Translations under genes and position numbers: made by a program
Notes under the pieces: model-generated
Seen by the model: only the letters and a program-made list of their open reading frames with translations
Databases searched by the model: none
Told to the model about the DNA's origin: nothing
In this document: positions 6,337 to 14,683 of the stretch, one piece after another
Position numbering within the stretch: the stretch's first letter is position 1
Layout: each line of letters starts with the position of its first letter
Source: VFJL01 sp043721435
GTDB lineage: Bacteria; Pseudomonadota; Gammaproteobacteria; Burkholderiales; Nitrosomonadaceae
Direction of reading: 5' to 3'
NCBI GenBank assembly: GCA_043721435.1
Contig: JAYSQR010000088.1
Coordinates: 1 to 15,528 of the forward strand
DNA length: 15,528 nt

Positions 6337-8157
6337 ATGCAAGACAACCCGATGGACATCATCCCGGCGGAAATAGCCGGAACACTGGCCGGTCTGTTCA
6401 GCGAGCGCGTGCGCCGTTCACCGCAGAGGGTGGCTTACCGGGATTTCGACCAGTCGGGCGGAAAGTGGCGCGATCGCACCTGGCAGCAGATGGCTCGGGA
6501 AGTGGCGCGCTGGCAGACGGCTCTCGCCGGAGAAGGTCTGGTCCCAGGCGACCGGGTGGCAGTGATGGCAAAAAACTGCCCAGAGTGGGTGATGCTGGAC
6601 CAGGCCGCGCTGGGATTGGGATTGGTGGTGGTGCCGCTTTATACTGCCGACCGCGCCGAGAATGCGGCGTATGTTCTGCGCGACGCCGGAGTCAGGCTGT
6701 TGCTGCTGGAAGATCTGGTGCAGTGGCAGACGCTCTCCGAAGTGCGCGATCAGGTCAATGGTCTGTTGCGGGTCGTGACAATCAATCCGTTTGCCGATGA
6801 CGCCAACCAGACTGCTGACGGCTTGGTGCGGGCGCTGCCTGACTGGCTGCCGCAGATGGGAGAAACCGGGGAGGTCCGGCATGTCTGCGCGCCGCATGAT
6901 CTCGCCACCATCATTTACACCTCCGGCACTTCCGGCCGCCCCAAGGGGGTAATGCTGAGCCATCACAACATGCTCAGCAACGCCCATAGCTGCCTGCAGG
7001 TTGTGCGGATAGAGCAACACGATCTGCTGCTTTCGTTTCTGCCGCTGTCGCATACGTTCGAACGTACTGCCGGCTACTACCTGCCCATGATGGCCGGGGC
7101 CACAGTCACCCACGCCCGTTCGATCCAGCAACTGCAAGAAGATTTATTGATTATCCGCCCGACTCTGCTGGTTTCGGTGCCACGAATTTATGAACGGGTT
7201 TATACCGGGGTTCGCGCCAAGCTGGCGGAAGGACCGGCGCTGAACCGTCAACTGTTCAACCTGGCGGTGGCTGTAGGCTACAGCCGTTTTGAACACCAGC
7301 AGGGGCGGGGTCCCTGGCGGGCTTCGCACCTGCTGTGGCCACTGCTGGACAAACTGGTGGCGCGCAAAGTGATGAGCAGACTGGGCGGACGGTTGCGGAT
7401 GGCGATGAGCGGCGGCGCAGCGCTGTCGACCGATGTCTCGCGCGTGTTCATCGGGCTGGGACTGCCCATCCTGCAAGGTTACGGCATGACTGAAAGCAGT
7501 CCAGTGGTATGCACCAACACTTTCGAGAATAATTTACCGTCCAGCGTGGGCCCGCCCATTCCCGGCGTAAGCGTGAGGCTCGGTGAGCACAATGCATTGC
7601 TGATCCACGGCCCCAATGTAATGCTGGGCTACTGGCATAATCCGGAAGCCACCCAGGCGGTGCTGACTGCTGACGGCTGGCTCAATTCCGGCGATATCGC
7701 GCGCATTGATGAGCAGGGGCGGGTGACCATTACCGGCCGCCTGAAGGAAATTATCGTCATGTCCAACGGGGAGAAGGTTCCGCCGGCGGATATGGAAGCG
7801 GCGATTTTGCGCGACCACTTGTTCGAGCAGGTGATGCTGGTCGGTGACGGGCGTTCGTATTTGAGCGCGCTGGTGGTTTTGAATCCCCGCAACTGGGAAA
7901 GCGTCGCGGTGCAGTACAATCTTGATCCTGACTTGCACCACATACTGCACAATCCGAAAGCCGAAGAAATCGTGCTGGAGAAAATCGCGCAGCAGATACG
8001 CGAGTTTCCGGGCTATGCCAGGGTGCGCCGCGTGGCGCTGCTGGCGGAACCGTGGACGGTCGAAAACGATATGCTTACACCCACCCTGAAACTGCGGCGG
8101 GGGCAGATGCTTGAGCGCTACCAGGCTGAAGTTGAGAAGCTCTATGCGGGACATTGA
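6337..8157 (+). CDS. Long-chain acyl-CoA ligase (AMP-forming)
   Basis: Activates free fatty acids to acyl-CoA with ATP through an acyl-adenylate, feeding the adjacent beta-oxidation enzymes. The 606-aa product has the ANL superfamily marks in order: phosphate loop YTSGTSGRPKG (residues 194-204), GYGMTE (381-386), the ribose-binding Asp in NSGDIA (D453) and the hinge ITGRLKEIIVMSNGEKVPP. The insertion-rich sequence resembles the COG1022 (FAA1-type) long-chain ligases more than E. coli FadD. It begins 8 bp after the fadE stop. A second ATG at 6352 is possible, and neither has a strong ribosome binding site, so translational coupling to fadE is likely. Confidence 0.9.
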   Translation: MQDNPMDIIPAEIAGTLAGLFSERVRRSPQRVAYRDFDQSGGKWRDRTWQQMAREVARWQTALAGEGLVPGDRVAVMAKNCPEWVMLDQAALGLGLVVVPLYTADRAENAAYVLRDAGVRLLLLEDLVQWQTLSEVRDQVNGLLRVVTINPFADDANQTADGLVRALPDWLPQMGETGEVRHVCAPHDLATIIYTSGTSGRPKGVMLSHHNMLSNAHSCLQVVRIEQHDLLLSFLPLSHTFERTAGYYLPMMAGATVTHARSIQQLQEDLLIIRPTLLVSVPRIYERVYTGVRAKLAEGPALNRQLFNLAVAVGYSRFEHQQGRGPWRASHLLWPLLDKLVARKVMSRLGGRLRMAMSGGAALSTDVSRVFIGLGLPILQGYGMTESSPVVCTNTFENNLPSSVGPPIPGVSVRLGEHNALLIHGPNVMLGYWHNPEATQAVLTADGWLNSGDIARIDEQGRVTITGRLKEIIVMSNGEKVPPADMEAAILRDHLFEQVMLVGDGRSYLSALVVLNPRNWESVAVQYNLDPDLHHILHNPKAEEIVLEKIAQQIREFPGYARVRRVALLAEPWTVENDMLTPTLKLRRGQMLERYQAEVEKLYAGH

Positions 8158-8188
8158 CCCGCCCGCTAAATATTGAGGTGCGACGAAA

Positions 8189-8605
8189 ATGAATACTGTT
8201 CCCGAAATCCACACATCGCTGCCCGCAGGGCGCGACCCTATCCTGCGTATCGTGCCGATGCCGACAGACACCAACTACGCCGGCGACGTGTTCGGCGGCT
8301 GGATCATGGCGCAGGTGGACATTGCCGGCAGTCTGCCGGCAATCCGCCGCGCACGCGGACGGGTGGCAACAGTGGCAGTCAACTCTTTCGTGTTCAAGCA
8401 GCCGGTATTTGTCGGCGATCTGGTGAGCTTCTATGCCGAAATCATCAAGGTGGGGCGCACCTCGATCACGGTGGATGTGGAGGTATATGCCCAGCGCGGC
8501 CCGCGCGAGGGCGGCGACGAAATATGCAGCAAAGTGACCGAGGCAGTACTGACTTACGTGGCGGTGGACGAGCAGCGCAAACCGCGCGTGGTGCCGCAAG
8601 AATGA
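8189..8605 (+). CDS. yciA: Acyl-CoA thioesterase, YciA-like hotdog fold
   Basis: Hydrolyses acyl-CoA to free acid and CoA. The 138-aa length fits single-hotdog YciA (about 132 aa in E. coli). The diagnostic block NYAGDVFGGWIMAQVD spans residues 29-44, with the conserved Asp at residue 44, and VNSFVFKQPVFVGD follows as in the hotdog core. GAGGTG at 8175-8180 gives a ribosome binding site 8 bases before the ATG. Its place between ligase and hydroxyacyl-CoA dehydrogenase suggests it frees CoA when intermediates build up; this is inference from context. Confidence 0.9.
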   Translation: MNTVPEIHTSLPAGRDPILRIVPMPTDTNYAGDVFGGWIMAQVDIAGSLPAIRRARGRVATVAVNSFVFKQPVFVGDLVSFYAEIIKVGRTSITVDVEVYAQRGPREGGDEICSKVTEAVLTYVAVDEQRKPRVVPQE

Positions 8606-8635
8606 TTTGAGAACCAGATCAGATGGGAGGAACAA

Positions 8636-11122
8636 TTGAGCAACAATAATTTCATCGTGCGCAAGGCCGCGGTGTTGGGCGCGGGCGTGATGGGGGCGCA
8701 GATTGCGGCGCATCTGGTCAACGCCAATGTCGAAACGCTGCTGTTCGAGCTTCCGGGAAAACAAGGCGATCCCAACGCCAACGTGGTCAAGGCGGTGGAG
8801 AATCTGAAGAAACAGGAGCCCGCACCGCTGTCAGTTGCGGCCAAGGCAGCCTGTATCCAGCCCGCCAATTACGACCAGCATCTTGAATTGCTCAAGGATT
8901 GCGACCTCGTGATCGAGGCCATCGCCGAGCGCGTGGACTGGAAAACCGAGCTGTATACCAAGGTTGCGCCGTATCTCGGTGAGCACACCATTTTCGCCAG
9001 CAATACTTCCGGGCTTTCCATCAACCAGTTGGCGCAGGCGTTTCCCGAAAACCTGCGCCACCGTTTTTGCGGTGTGCATTTTTTCAACCCGCCGCGCTAC
9101 ATGCACCTGGTGGAGTTGATCGCCTGCGAAGGCAGCGATGCCGCGATGCTCGACGACCTGGAAAAATTCCTCGTCACTTCTCTCGGCAAAGGCGTAATCC
9201 GCGCCAAGGACACGCCTAATTTCATCGCCAACCGGGTGGGCATGTTTTCCATGCTCGCCACCATGCATCACGCCAGGGAGTTCGGGCTGGGTTTTGATCT
9301 GGTGGATGCCTTGACCGGTTCGCTGATTGGCCGCGCCAAGAGCGCCACTTTCCGCACCGCCGATGTGGTGGGGCTCGATACTCTGGCGCATGTGATCAAC
9401 ACCATGCGTGATGGGCTGTCTGCCGACCCGTGGCACCGCTATTATGCCGCCCCGGATTGGCTGCAAGGCCTGATCGACAGCGGTGCGCTGGGACAGAAAA
9501 GCAAACGCGGGGTGTATCAGAAAGTGGGCAAGGAAATCCATGTGCTCGATCTCGCCACCAAGGAATACCGTCCTGCCGCAGGCGAAGCGGACGACGACAT
9601 CAAGGAGCTGCTCAAGCGCAAAAGCCCGGCGGAAAAATTCGCTGCACTGCGCGCCAGCGAGCATCCTCAGGCACAATTCCTGTGGGCAATGTACCGCGAC
9701 CTGTTTCATTATTGCGCCGTGCATCTGGCCGCCATCGCAGACAATGCACGCGATCTGGATCTTGCCATGCGCTGGGGTTTCGGCTGGAACCTGGGGCCGT
9801 TTGAAATCTGGCAGGCGGCGGGATGGAGCCGGATCGCAAACTGGATCAACGAAGATATCGCTGCGGGCAAAAGCATGAGCACGACGCCGCTGCCCGCGTG
9901 GGTGCTGGAGCCGGATCGCTGCGGCGTGCATGCGGCACAGGGTTCGTATGCGCCGGCTGCAAAAACCCAGCGCCCGCGCTCAACCCTGCCGGTGTACCGG
10001 CGGCAGATGTTCCCCGACCGTCTGCTGGGCGAGGAAACGCAATACGGCACAACCATTTTCGAGACCGACGCGGTGCGCATGTGGCACACCGGCGACGACA
10101 TCGCCATCGTCAGCTTCAAGAGCAAGATGCACACCATCGGTAGCGATGTGCTGGACGGAGTGCAGCAGGCGGTAGACGAGGCAGAATGCAACTGGCGCGC
10201 TTTGGTGCTCTGGCAGACCGAGCCGCCATTTTCCGCCGGGGCCAATCTGCAAAAAGCCACCGAGCGCTTGAAAAGCAATGGGCCGCCTTCCACTTTCAGT
10301 CTGCTGGCGCGGAAAATCAGAAAAACAGCGCAGGCTGCGGTGCTCAAGGCCGCACGCAATCTTAATCTGGCCGATGCCCTGATGGCCGGCAAACTCGCCG
10401 AGGTCGAAGCGATGGTGGCGCAGTTCCAGCAGACTTCGCAAGATCTCCGCTACTCGATGATCCCGACGGTGGCGGCAGTAGACGGACTCGCCCTGGGCGG
10501 CGGCTGCGAATTTGTGATGCACTGCGACCGCGCCGTGGCTACGCTGGAGAGTTATATCGGCCTGGTGGAAGTGGGCGTGGGGTTATTGCCGGCGGGCGGC
10601 GGTTGCAAGGAATTCGCCTTACGCGCAGCACGCGAAGCGAAAGACGGCGATCCCTTTCCGCTGTTGAAAAATTACTTCCAGACAGTGGCCACGGCGCAAA
10701 TGGCAAAAAGTGCCGAACAGGCAAAGGAACTGGGTTACCTGCGTCCGGCCGACCTGATAGTAATGAACCGGTTTGAACTGCTCCATGCTGCCAAGGCACA
10801 AGCGGTGGCGCTGGCGGAAGCCGGTTATCGTCCGCCGCTGCAAAGCCGCAATATTCCGGTGGCCGGCAGCACCGGCATCGCCACCATCAAGAGCATGCTG
10901 GTCAACATGCTGGAAGGCGGTTTCATTTCCGAACACGACTATCTGATCGGCAGCAAAGTTGCGCATGTCATGTGCGGCGGCGATCTGACTCCCGGCAGCC
11001 TGGTGGACGAAACCTGGTTTCTGGAGCTGGAACGTGCCGCTTTCATCGAACTGCTGGCGACCGAGAAAACTCAGGCGCGCGTGGAGCATATGTTGAAGAC
11101 GGGCAAGCCGTTGCGAAATTAG
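8636..11122 (+). CDS. 3-hydroxyacyl-CoA dehydrogenase / enoyl-CoA hydratase fusion (FadN type)
   Basis: A two-activity beta-oxidation enzyme: hydration of enoyl-CoA and NAD-dependent oxidation of 3-hydroxyacyl-CoA. The 828-aa chain has the dehydrogenase first: Rossmann motif GAGVMGAQIAAHL near residue 18, SNTSGLSINQLA, the catalytic His148 in GVHFFNP, and KDTPNFIANRVG. The hydratase/isomerase domain follows at about 480-720, with LALGGGCEF holding E625 and LVEVGVGLLPAGGG holding E645. These are 20 residues apart, as are the two catalytic Glu of crotonase. This order (dehydrogenase then hydratase) is that of Bacillus FadN and is the reverse of E. coli FadB. The start is TTG 8636: GGGAGG ends 5 bases upstream and no ATG fits. 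It follows yciA by 30 bp. Confidence 0.92.
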   Translation: MSNNNFIVRKAAVLGAGVMGAQIAAHLVNANVETLLFELPGKQGDPNANVVKAVENLKKQEPAPLSVAAKAACIQPANYDQHLELLKDCDLVIEAIAERVDWKTELYTKVAPYLGEHTIFASNTSGLSINQLAQAFPENLRHRFCGVHFFNPPRYMHLVELIACEGSDAAMLDDLEKFLVTSLGKGVIRAKDTPNFIANRVGMFSMLATMHHAREFGLGFDLVDALTGSLIGRAKSATFRTADVVGLDTLAHVINTMRDGLSADPWHRYYAAPDWLQGLIDSGALGQKSKRGVYQKVGKEIHVLDLATKEYRPAAGEADDDIKELLKRKSPAEKFAALRASEHPQAQFLWAMYRDLFHYCAVHLAAIADNARDLDLAMRWGFGWNLGPFEIWQAAGWSRIANWINEDIAAGKSMSTTPLPAWVLEPDRCGVHAAQGSYAPAAKTQRPRSTLPVYRRQMFPDRLLGEETQYGTTIFETDAVRMWHTGDDIAIVSFKSKMHTIGSDVLDGVQQAVDEAECNWRALVLWQTEPPFSAGANLQKATERLKSNGPPSTFSLLARKIRKTAQAAVLKAARNLNLADALMAGKLAEVEAMVAQFQQTSQDLRYSMIPTVAAVDGLALGGGCEFVMHCDRAVATLESYIGLVEVGVGLLPAGGGCKEFALRAAREAKDGDPFPLLKNYFQTVATAQMAKSAEQAKELGYLRPADLIVMNRFELLHAAKAQAVALAEAGYRPPLQSRNIPVAGSTGIATIKSMLVNMLEGGFISEHDYLIGSKVAHVMCGGDLTPGSLVDETWFLELERAAFIELLATEKTQARVEHMLKTGKPLRN

Positions 11123-11139
11123 AATCAAGGAGAAATGCC

Positions 11140-12339
11140 ATGAGCAAACAAACACAGGACGCCTACATCGTCGCCGCCGTGCGTACTCCGGTCGGCAAAG
11201 CGCCGCGCGGAATGTTCAAGAATGTGCGTCCCGATGACATGCTGGTGCATGTGCTGAGAGCTGCGCTGGGGCAATGCCCCGGGCTGGACCCGGCCGCGGT
11301 TGACGACGTAATCGCCGGTTGCGCCATGCCGGAAGCGGAACAGGGCATCAATGTGGCGCGCGTGGCGCTGCTACTGGCGGGCATGCCCAACAGCGTGCCG
11401 GGCATGACCGTCAACCGTTTCTGCGCTTCCGGAGTGCAGGCAGTGGCGCTGGCTGCTGATCGCATCCGCCTGGGCGAAGCTGACGTAATGATAGGCGCCG
11501 GCACCGAGAGCATGAGCATGGTGCCGATGATGGGCAACAAGGTAGCCATGAACCCGGAGATATTCCTGCACGACGAGAACGTCAGCATCGCCTACGGCAT
11601 GGGCATGACCGGAGAGAAAGTTGCGCAGCGCTGGAAAATAAGCCGTGAAGCCCAGGATGAGTTTGCTGTGACTAGCCATGCCCGGGCGCTGAAAGCCATC
11701 GAGACCGGTGAATTCACGCAGGAAATCGCGCCCTATACCATCGAAGAAAAACGCCCCGATCTTACCGCGCATGAAATCCGCAGCGTGACCACTGTCAAGA
11801 ATACCGACGAAGGCCCGCGCCCCGGCACCAGCCAGGAAGCGCTCGCCAAACTGAAACCGGTATTTGCTGCCAGGGGTACGGTGACGGCGGGCAACAGTTC
11901 ACAAATGTCCGACGGGGCGGGCGCAGTAATCGTAGTGAGCGAAGCTGCGTTAAAGCGCTTCAATCTCACACCGATCGGGCGCTTCCTGGGATTTGCCGTG
12001 GCCGGGGTGCCGCCGGAGATAATGGGTGTTGGCCCGATCAAGGCGATACCCAAAGTTCTGCAGCAGGTTGGATTAAAACAGGATGCTATCGACTGGATTG
12101 AACTGAATGAAGCTTTTGCCGCGCAGAGTCTTGCGGTGATCAACGATCTGGGGCTGGATCGCGCCAAGGTCAACCCGCTGGGCGGCGCAATTGCGCTGGG
12201 TCACCCACTGGGTGCGACCGGCGCCATCCGCGTCGCCACGCTGCTGCACGGCCTGCGTCGGCACAAGCAGAAATATGGCATGGTCACCATGTGCATCGGC
12301 ACCGGCATGGGTGCGGCGGGGGTGTTCGAAGCGCTCTAA
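11140..12339 (+). CDS. fadA: Acetyl-CoA acyltransferase (thiolase), FadA type
   Basis: Final step of beta-oxidation: cleaves 3-ketoacyl-CoA with CoA to acetyl-CoA and a shortened acyl-CoA. The 399-aa product carries all thiolase signatures: nucleophilic Cys95 in NRFCASGVQA, NEAFAAQ, GGAIALGHPLGATGA with His355, and Cys385 in CIGTGMGAAGVFE. ATG 11140 follows AAGGAGA (11127-11133) and lies 17 bp after the fusion enzyme. The longer open frame back to 10972 lies inside the upstream gene and is not used. Pairing with the upstream FadN-type enzyme suggests a functional complex or at least co-expression. Confidence 0.93.
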   Translation: MSKQTQDAYIVAAVRTPVGKAPRGMFKNVRPDDMLVHVLRAALGQCPGLDPAAVDDVIAGCAMPEAEQGINVARVALLLAGMPNSVPGMTVNRFCASGVQAVALAADRIRLGEADVMIGAGTESMSMVPMMGNKVAMNPEIFLHDENVSIAYGMGMTGEKVAQRWKISREAQDEFAVTSHARALKAIETGEFTQEIAPYTIEEKRPDLTAHEIRSVTTVKNTDEGPRPGTSQEALAKLKPVFAARGTVTAGNSSQMSDGAGAVIVVSEAALKRFNLTPIGRFLGFAVAGVPPEIMGVGPIKAIPKVLQQVGLKQDAIDWIELNEAFAAQSLAVINDLGLDRAKVNPLGGAIALGHPLGATGAIRVATLLHGLRRHKQKYGMVTMCIGTGMGAAGVFEAL

Positions 12340-12369
12340 GTTTTTGCTGCGGGCGGGAATTGCCAGGAA

Positions 12370-12395
12370 ACGTTATTTCTGAGCGAAATAAACGT
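12370..12395. terminator. Possible bidirectional terminator between fadA and DUF3460
   Basis: ACGTTATTTC (12370-12379) and GAAATAAACGT (12385-12395) are near-perfect complements around a 5-base loop. The stem is AT-rich and overlaps the last codons of the DUF3460 gene, so it is a weak call. It is the only clear hairpin in the convergent gap. Confidence 0.3.
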
Positions 12396-12561
12396 AACCT
12401 GTCTGCGGCACTTTCGCTTCCTCGAAGCGCTTGCGTTCATCCTTGTCCAGCTTCTTGTCCCACCAGATGGCGCGCGCTTCTTTCTGCTGTTCGGCCAGTT
12501 GCGGATTCTTCGCGAACAGTTCGCGCATAAATTTAGTGTGCTCGGATTCGTACAGTTCCAT
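12373..12561 (-). CDS. DUF3460 family small protein
   Basis: A 62-aa charged, mostly helical protein. The start (ELYESEHTKFMRELFAKNP), the central ARAIWWDKKLD and the C-terminal VPQTGYVYF match the DUF3460 pattern I know from Betaproteobacteria (a WDK core and a YVY ending). No function is established for the family. It converges on fadA with a 33-bp gap and lies downstream of the methyltransferase-like gene on the same strand. Confidence 0.8.
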   Translation of the reverse strand: MELYESEHTKFMRELFAKNPQLAEQQKEARAIWWDKKLDKDERKRFEEAKVPQTGYVYFAQK

Positions 12562-12667
12562 GGTTTGCTTTACTCATTTCGACGACAACCCGCAAACTTT
12601 ACCATAACCGGGCAGCAGCCGCATCAGGAACCGCTGACATGGATGGCTCCAACAAGACGCGATCAGA

Positions 12668-13447
12668 TCAGATTCCCAGATACCCGCCGCCATGCGGGTT
12701 GTGTTTGCGCAATCCCATGATGAACTTAGAGAACGGCAGGGCAAGTTCGCTTTCGAGTTTTTCCGCGCGCTGTCTCAATTCTTCCCATGCCAGCTTGCCG
12801 GGGCTGTGCTTAAGCGCGAAAACGATCTGATTGCCGCGCACCTCCGTCAGCAACGTCACCACATGGCCGTCGAAACTGTGCTGGATGCGCCGCATGTATT
12901 CATCGTGGCCCTTGTCTCTGCTGAGCAGATTGACCACCAGCACACCGTTCCTGTTCAGTGCCTCGCGCGCGCGGTTGTAAAAATCCTGGCTGCAGAGCGT
13001 AGCCACCTGGCAGCCGTCGTCAAAACCGTCGATCATCAACACGTCTGCGCTGGCGGGGTGGCTGGCGACATAGTCACCGCCTTCCGCTATCACCACTTGC
13101 AGGCGCTCGTCATCGGCAGGCAGAGAAAAATAATTGCGCGCGGTCACAGCAATCTGCGGATTGATTTCAATCACGGTGGTTTTTGTCTGCGGCATGCGGT
13201 GATACACGAACTTCGCCAGCGAGCCGCCGCCCAGACCGATCATCAGAATATTTGCCGGGCCGGGATGAAACAGCAGAAAGCCCATCATGCAGCGGGTGTA
13301 AGCCAGCTCCAGATCGTTGGGCGCGGTCAGCCGCATGGCACTTTGTATCATGCTGCTGCCCAGATGCAGCGCGCGCACCCCTTTCTGTTCGCTCAACTCA
13401 ACGCCGGATTCGCGCTGCTGGGTACGCCATCTGGAAAATCGGGACAT
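12668..13447 (-). CDS. Spermidine-synthase-like protein (SAM-binding fold)
   Basis: A 259-aa protein of the polyamine aminopropyltransferase/methyltransferase fold (COG0421-like). It shows the SAM-site glycine motif MIGLGGGS (residues 71-76 for the glycines), the acidic residue ending strand 2 in TVIEINPQI (E94), and DVLMIDGFDD (from D140), where true spermidine synthases have the catalytic Asp-rich loop. The long N-terminal beta domain of classical SpeE is short here, so polyamine synthesis is not assured. The start is uncertain: ATG 13447 gives the cleanest family-like beginning, but ATG 13480 and TTG 13498 are in frame and none has a convincing ribosome binding site. It is transcribed toward the DUF3460 gene with a gap of about 106 bp. 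Confidence 0.8.
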   Translation of the reverse strand: MSRFSRWRTQQRESGVELSEQKGVRALHLGSSMIQSAMRLTAPNDLELAYTRCMMGFLLFHPGPANILMIGLGGGSLAKFVYHRMPQTKTTVIEINPQIAVTARNYFSLPADDERLQVVIAEGGDYVASHPASADVLMIDGFDDGCQVATLCSQDFYNRAREALNRNGVLVVNLLSRDKGHDEYMRRIQHSFDGHVVTLLTEVRGNQIVFALKHSPGKLAWEELRQRAEKLESELALPFSKFIMGLRKHNPHGGGYLGI

Positions 13448-13526
13448 CGGTCGGAATTCCGCAAAAGTTATGCCCGCCATTGTAGCTGGCCTGCGCAACC
13501 GACCGATTGCTTCTTTAAGGCTCCTT

Positions 13527-13532
13527 TACAAT
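13527..13532 (+). promoter_or_regulatory. Possible -10 element for the lipoprotein gene
   Basis: TACAAT is a good sigma70 -10 hexamer 57 bp upstream of the lipoprotein ATG at 13589. No -35 hexamer is convincing at 16-18 bp spacing (GATTGC/CGATTG is the closest), so this is weak. Confidence 0.3.
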
Positions 13533-13588
13533 ACAGCACGCCAAGTCCATAGTTAAGTTGCGTGAATTTCTTGAAGGGGAAACAGCTC

Positions 13589-14077
13589 ATGAAAAAATTT
13601 ATTGTGGTCATCGCCATGCTGTTGACCGGGTGCGCAAGCATCGGCAGCGTCAAAGACAAGCCGCAACTTTATGACGGCAAGCTCCAGGGAAATCACGCCA
13701 GTCTGGCGCGCTGCGTGGTCGACAGACTGCAAGCCGACAGCCGCTGGGTCATCAGCAGCCTGCAATACAAAATGTGGGAATACCCGAATATCGCGGCATC
13801 GGAAATTTACGCCCATGCGCTGCACCAGATACCGGAAATGTATGCGCGCACCTCGCCCTTGAATCCTGATGCAGTCTTCGATTACTCGGCGCCGCAGCCG
13901 GTAAGCCGCGCCTATGCGCAGAGCGCGTACACCGGCCCCGAATATTCGTTCACCCTGCTGCTGAAGCGGACCGACAACACCACCGTGCTCGCCACGCTGA
14001 AAGGAAATAAATACGAGGGGCGCATCGCGTGGGAGAGTTTGCAGGCGTGCGCATCTGCCGTTAAAAAACCGGAATAG
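13589..14077 (+). CDS. Outer-membrane lipoprotein of unknown function
   Basis: A 162-aa protein with a short signal peptide (KKFIVVIAM) and lipobox LTGC, Cys15. The mature part has a conserved-looking helix (SLARCVVDRLQADSRW), then a strand-rich C-terminus (EYSFTLLLKRTDNTTVLATLKG, then W-E-S-L-Q-A-C-A). C-terminal Cys residues could form a disulfide. ATG 13589 is chosen over GTG 13562 because GAAGGGGA at 13573-13580 is an ideal ribosome binding site and the lipobox then falls at the usual place. The last 130 bp of the gene and some 3' flank exist again at 14684-14846. Function unrecognised. Confidence 0.82.
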   Translation: MKKFIVVIAMLLTGCASIGSVKDKPQLYDGKLQGNHASLARCVVDRLQADSRWVISSLQYKMWEYPNIAASEIYAHALHQIPEMYARTSPLNPDAVFDYSAPQPVSRAYAQSAYTGPEYSFTLLLKRTDNTTVLATLKGNKYEGRIAWESLQACASAVKKPE

Positions 14078-14108
14078 CGCCCGAAGAGATAAAACTGGGC
14101 ACCGGGAA
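13948..14108 (+). repeat. Direct duplication, copy A (lipoprotein 3' end)
   Basis: The last 43 codons of the lipoprotein gene plus about 30 bp of 3' flank (through AAAACTGGGCACCGGGAA). It matches 14684-14846 at an offset of 736 bp, with roughly a dozen substitutions in the coding part. Confidence 0.85.
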
Positions 14109-14187
14109 GAGTCGATCTCATGGCTATAATTCACACCGCAACAACAAACATCCTCTTAATCCATAGGCGAGCGTTCAACTCGCTCAC

Positions 14188-14203
14188 AACCAGCGGGGTT
14201 TTT
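14188..14203 (+). terminator. Weak intrinsic terminator candidate
   Basis: AACC, a 5-base loop, GGTT and a run of five T. The 4-bp stem is short. A separate hairpin, GAGCG (14169-14173) with CGCTC (14181-14185), lies just upstream. It could end transcripts of the lipoprotein gene or of a short RNA begun at the TATAAT at 14125-14130. Confidence 0.3.
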
Positions 14204-14281
14204 AATTTCGCGGAAAGAATTGGTCTCTATCGTTTATAATGTCACAGCGTAAGAACTGGCGGAAGCGGTGTAGAACAACCC

Positions 14282-14389
14282 AACCACCGACCGCGCAAAG
14301 TGCTGGAACTTGGGACTCCTTATGAGATATTCTTCGGGGTGCCGGTGAGCGACGCCAAGCAACCGCTAGCTATTACATTTCGGACTTGA
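14282..14389 (+). pseudogene. IS30-family transposase C-terminal remnant
   Basis: A 35-codon frame ending in TGA at 14387-14389 reads NHRPRKVLELGTPYEIFFG, then SDAKQPLAITFRT. The NxRPRKxLG-x-x-TPxExFF pattern is the C-terminal signature of IS30-family transposases (LNNRPRK-LG-TP-E-FF). The rest of the transposase, including the DDE residues, is missing, and no terminal inverted repeat is visible. It marks an old insertion within the gap between the two lipoprotein genes. Confidence 0.65.
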
Positions 14390-14429
14390 ATCCGCGCCAT
14401 ATTGATGATTTTTAAAGAGGAAGAATTTA

Positions 14430-14621
14430 ATGAGTTCTAAATATACTGTATTTATTATTGCCCTTAGTGCCGCTTTGATTAGTTGTGGTGGCGACGGAGC
14501 TCCTGAAGTAAATTCAACGAATTGTTCTGGCGCGGGAATGCAGGCGGCGCTTCCAACTTTCACCAACGAAGCTGCGCGGCAGGCATTTATTGATAATTGC
14601 GAAGCTATGGCAAAAAAATAA
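14430..14621 (+). CDS. Tiny lipoprotein of unknown function
   Basis: A 63-aa protein with a signal peptide and lipobox LISC (Cys19), followed by a short mature part (44 residues) containing two further Cys and the helix EAARQAFIDNCEAMAKK. AAAGAGGAAG (14414-14423) precedes the ATG at a suitable distance. The two mature-part cysteines, about 25 residues apart, could pair. The reading frame, past its TAA, runs on in phase into the duplicated lipoprotein tail (stop at 14811-14813), so a former fusion or paralogue is possible. Family not recognised. Confidence 0.65.
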   Translation: MSSKYTVFIIALSAALISCGGDGAPEVNSTNCSGAGMQAALPTFTNEAARQAFIDNCEAMAKK

Positions 14622-14654
14622 AGCTCAGGACAAGCTGTCGAGTTGAGCGTGAGT

Positions 14655-14676
14655 TTAAAGGGGTCTGACCCTTTAA
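14655..14676. repeat. REP-like palindrome at duplication junction
   Basis: TTAAAGGG - GTCTGA - CCCTTTAA, an 8-bp perfect stem with a 6-base loop. A GGGGTCTGACCC-type palindrome of this kind recurs between genes in many Beta- and Gammaproteobacteria, from memory. It lies 7 bp before the start of duplication copy B and probably relates to how that copy arrived. Confidence 0.65.
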
Positions 14677-14683
14677 TCCCTTT

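Noticed and set aside
8831..9931. 366-codon minus-strand frame opposite the FadN-type gene
   Set aside because: Shadow frame with no family features; the plus strand encodes well-conserved motifs.
10972..11139. Upstream extension of the thiolase gene
   Set aside because: It overlaps the end of the fusion enzyme and lacks thiolase similarity; ATG 11140 has a good ribosome binding site.
12692..13552. 286-codon plus-strand frame opposite the spermidine-synthase-like gene
   Set aside because: Shadow frame; the minus strand shows SAM-binding motifs while this one has none.
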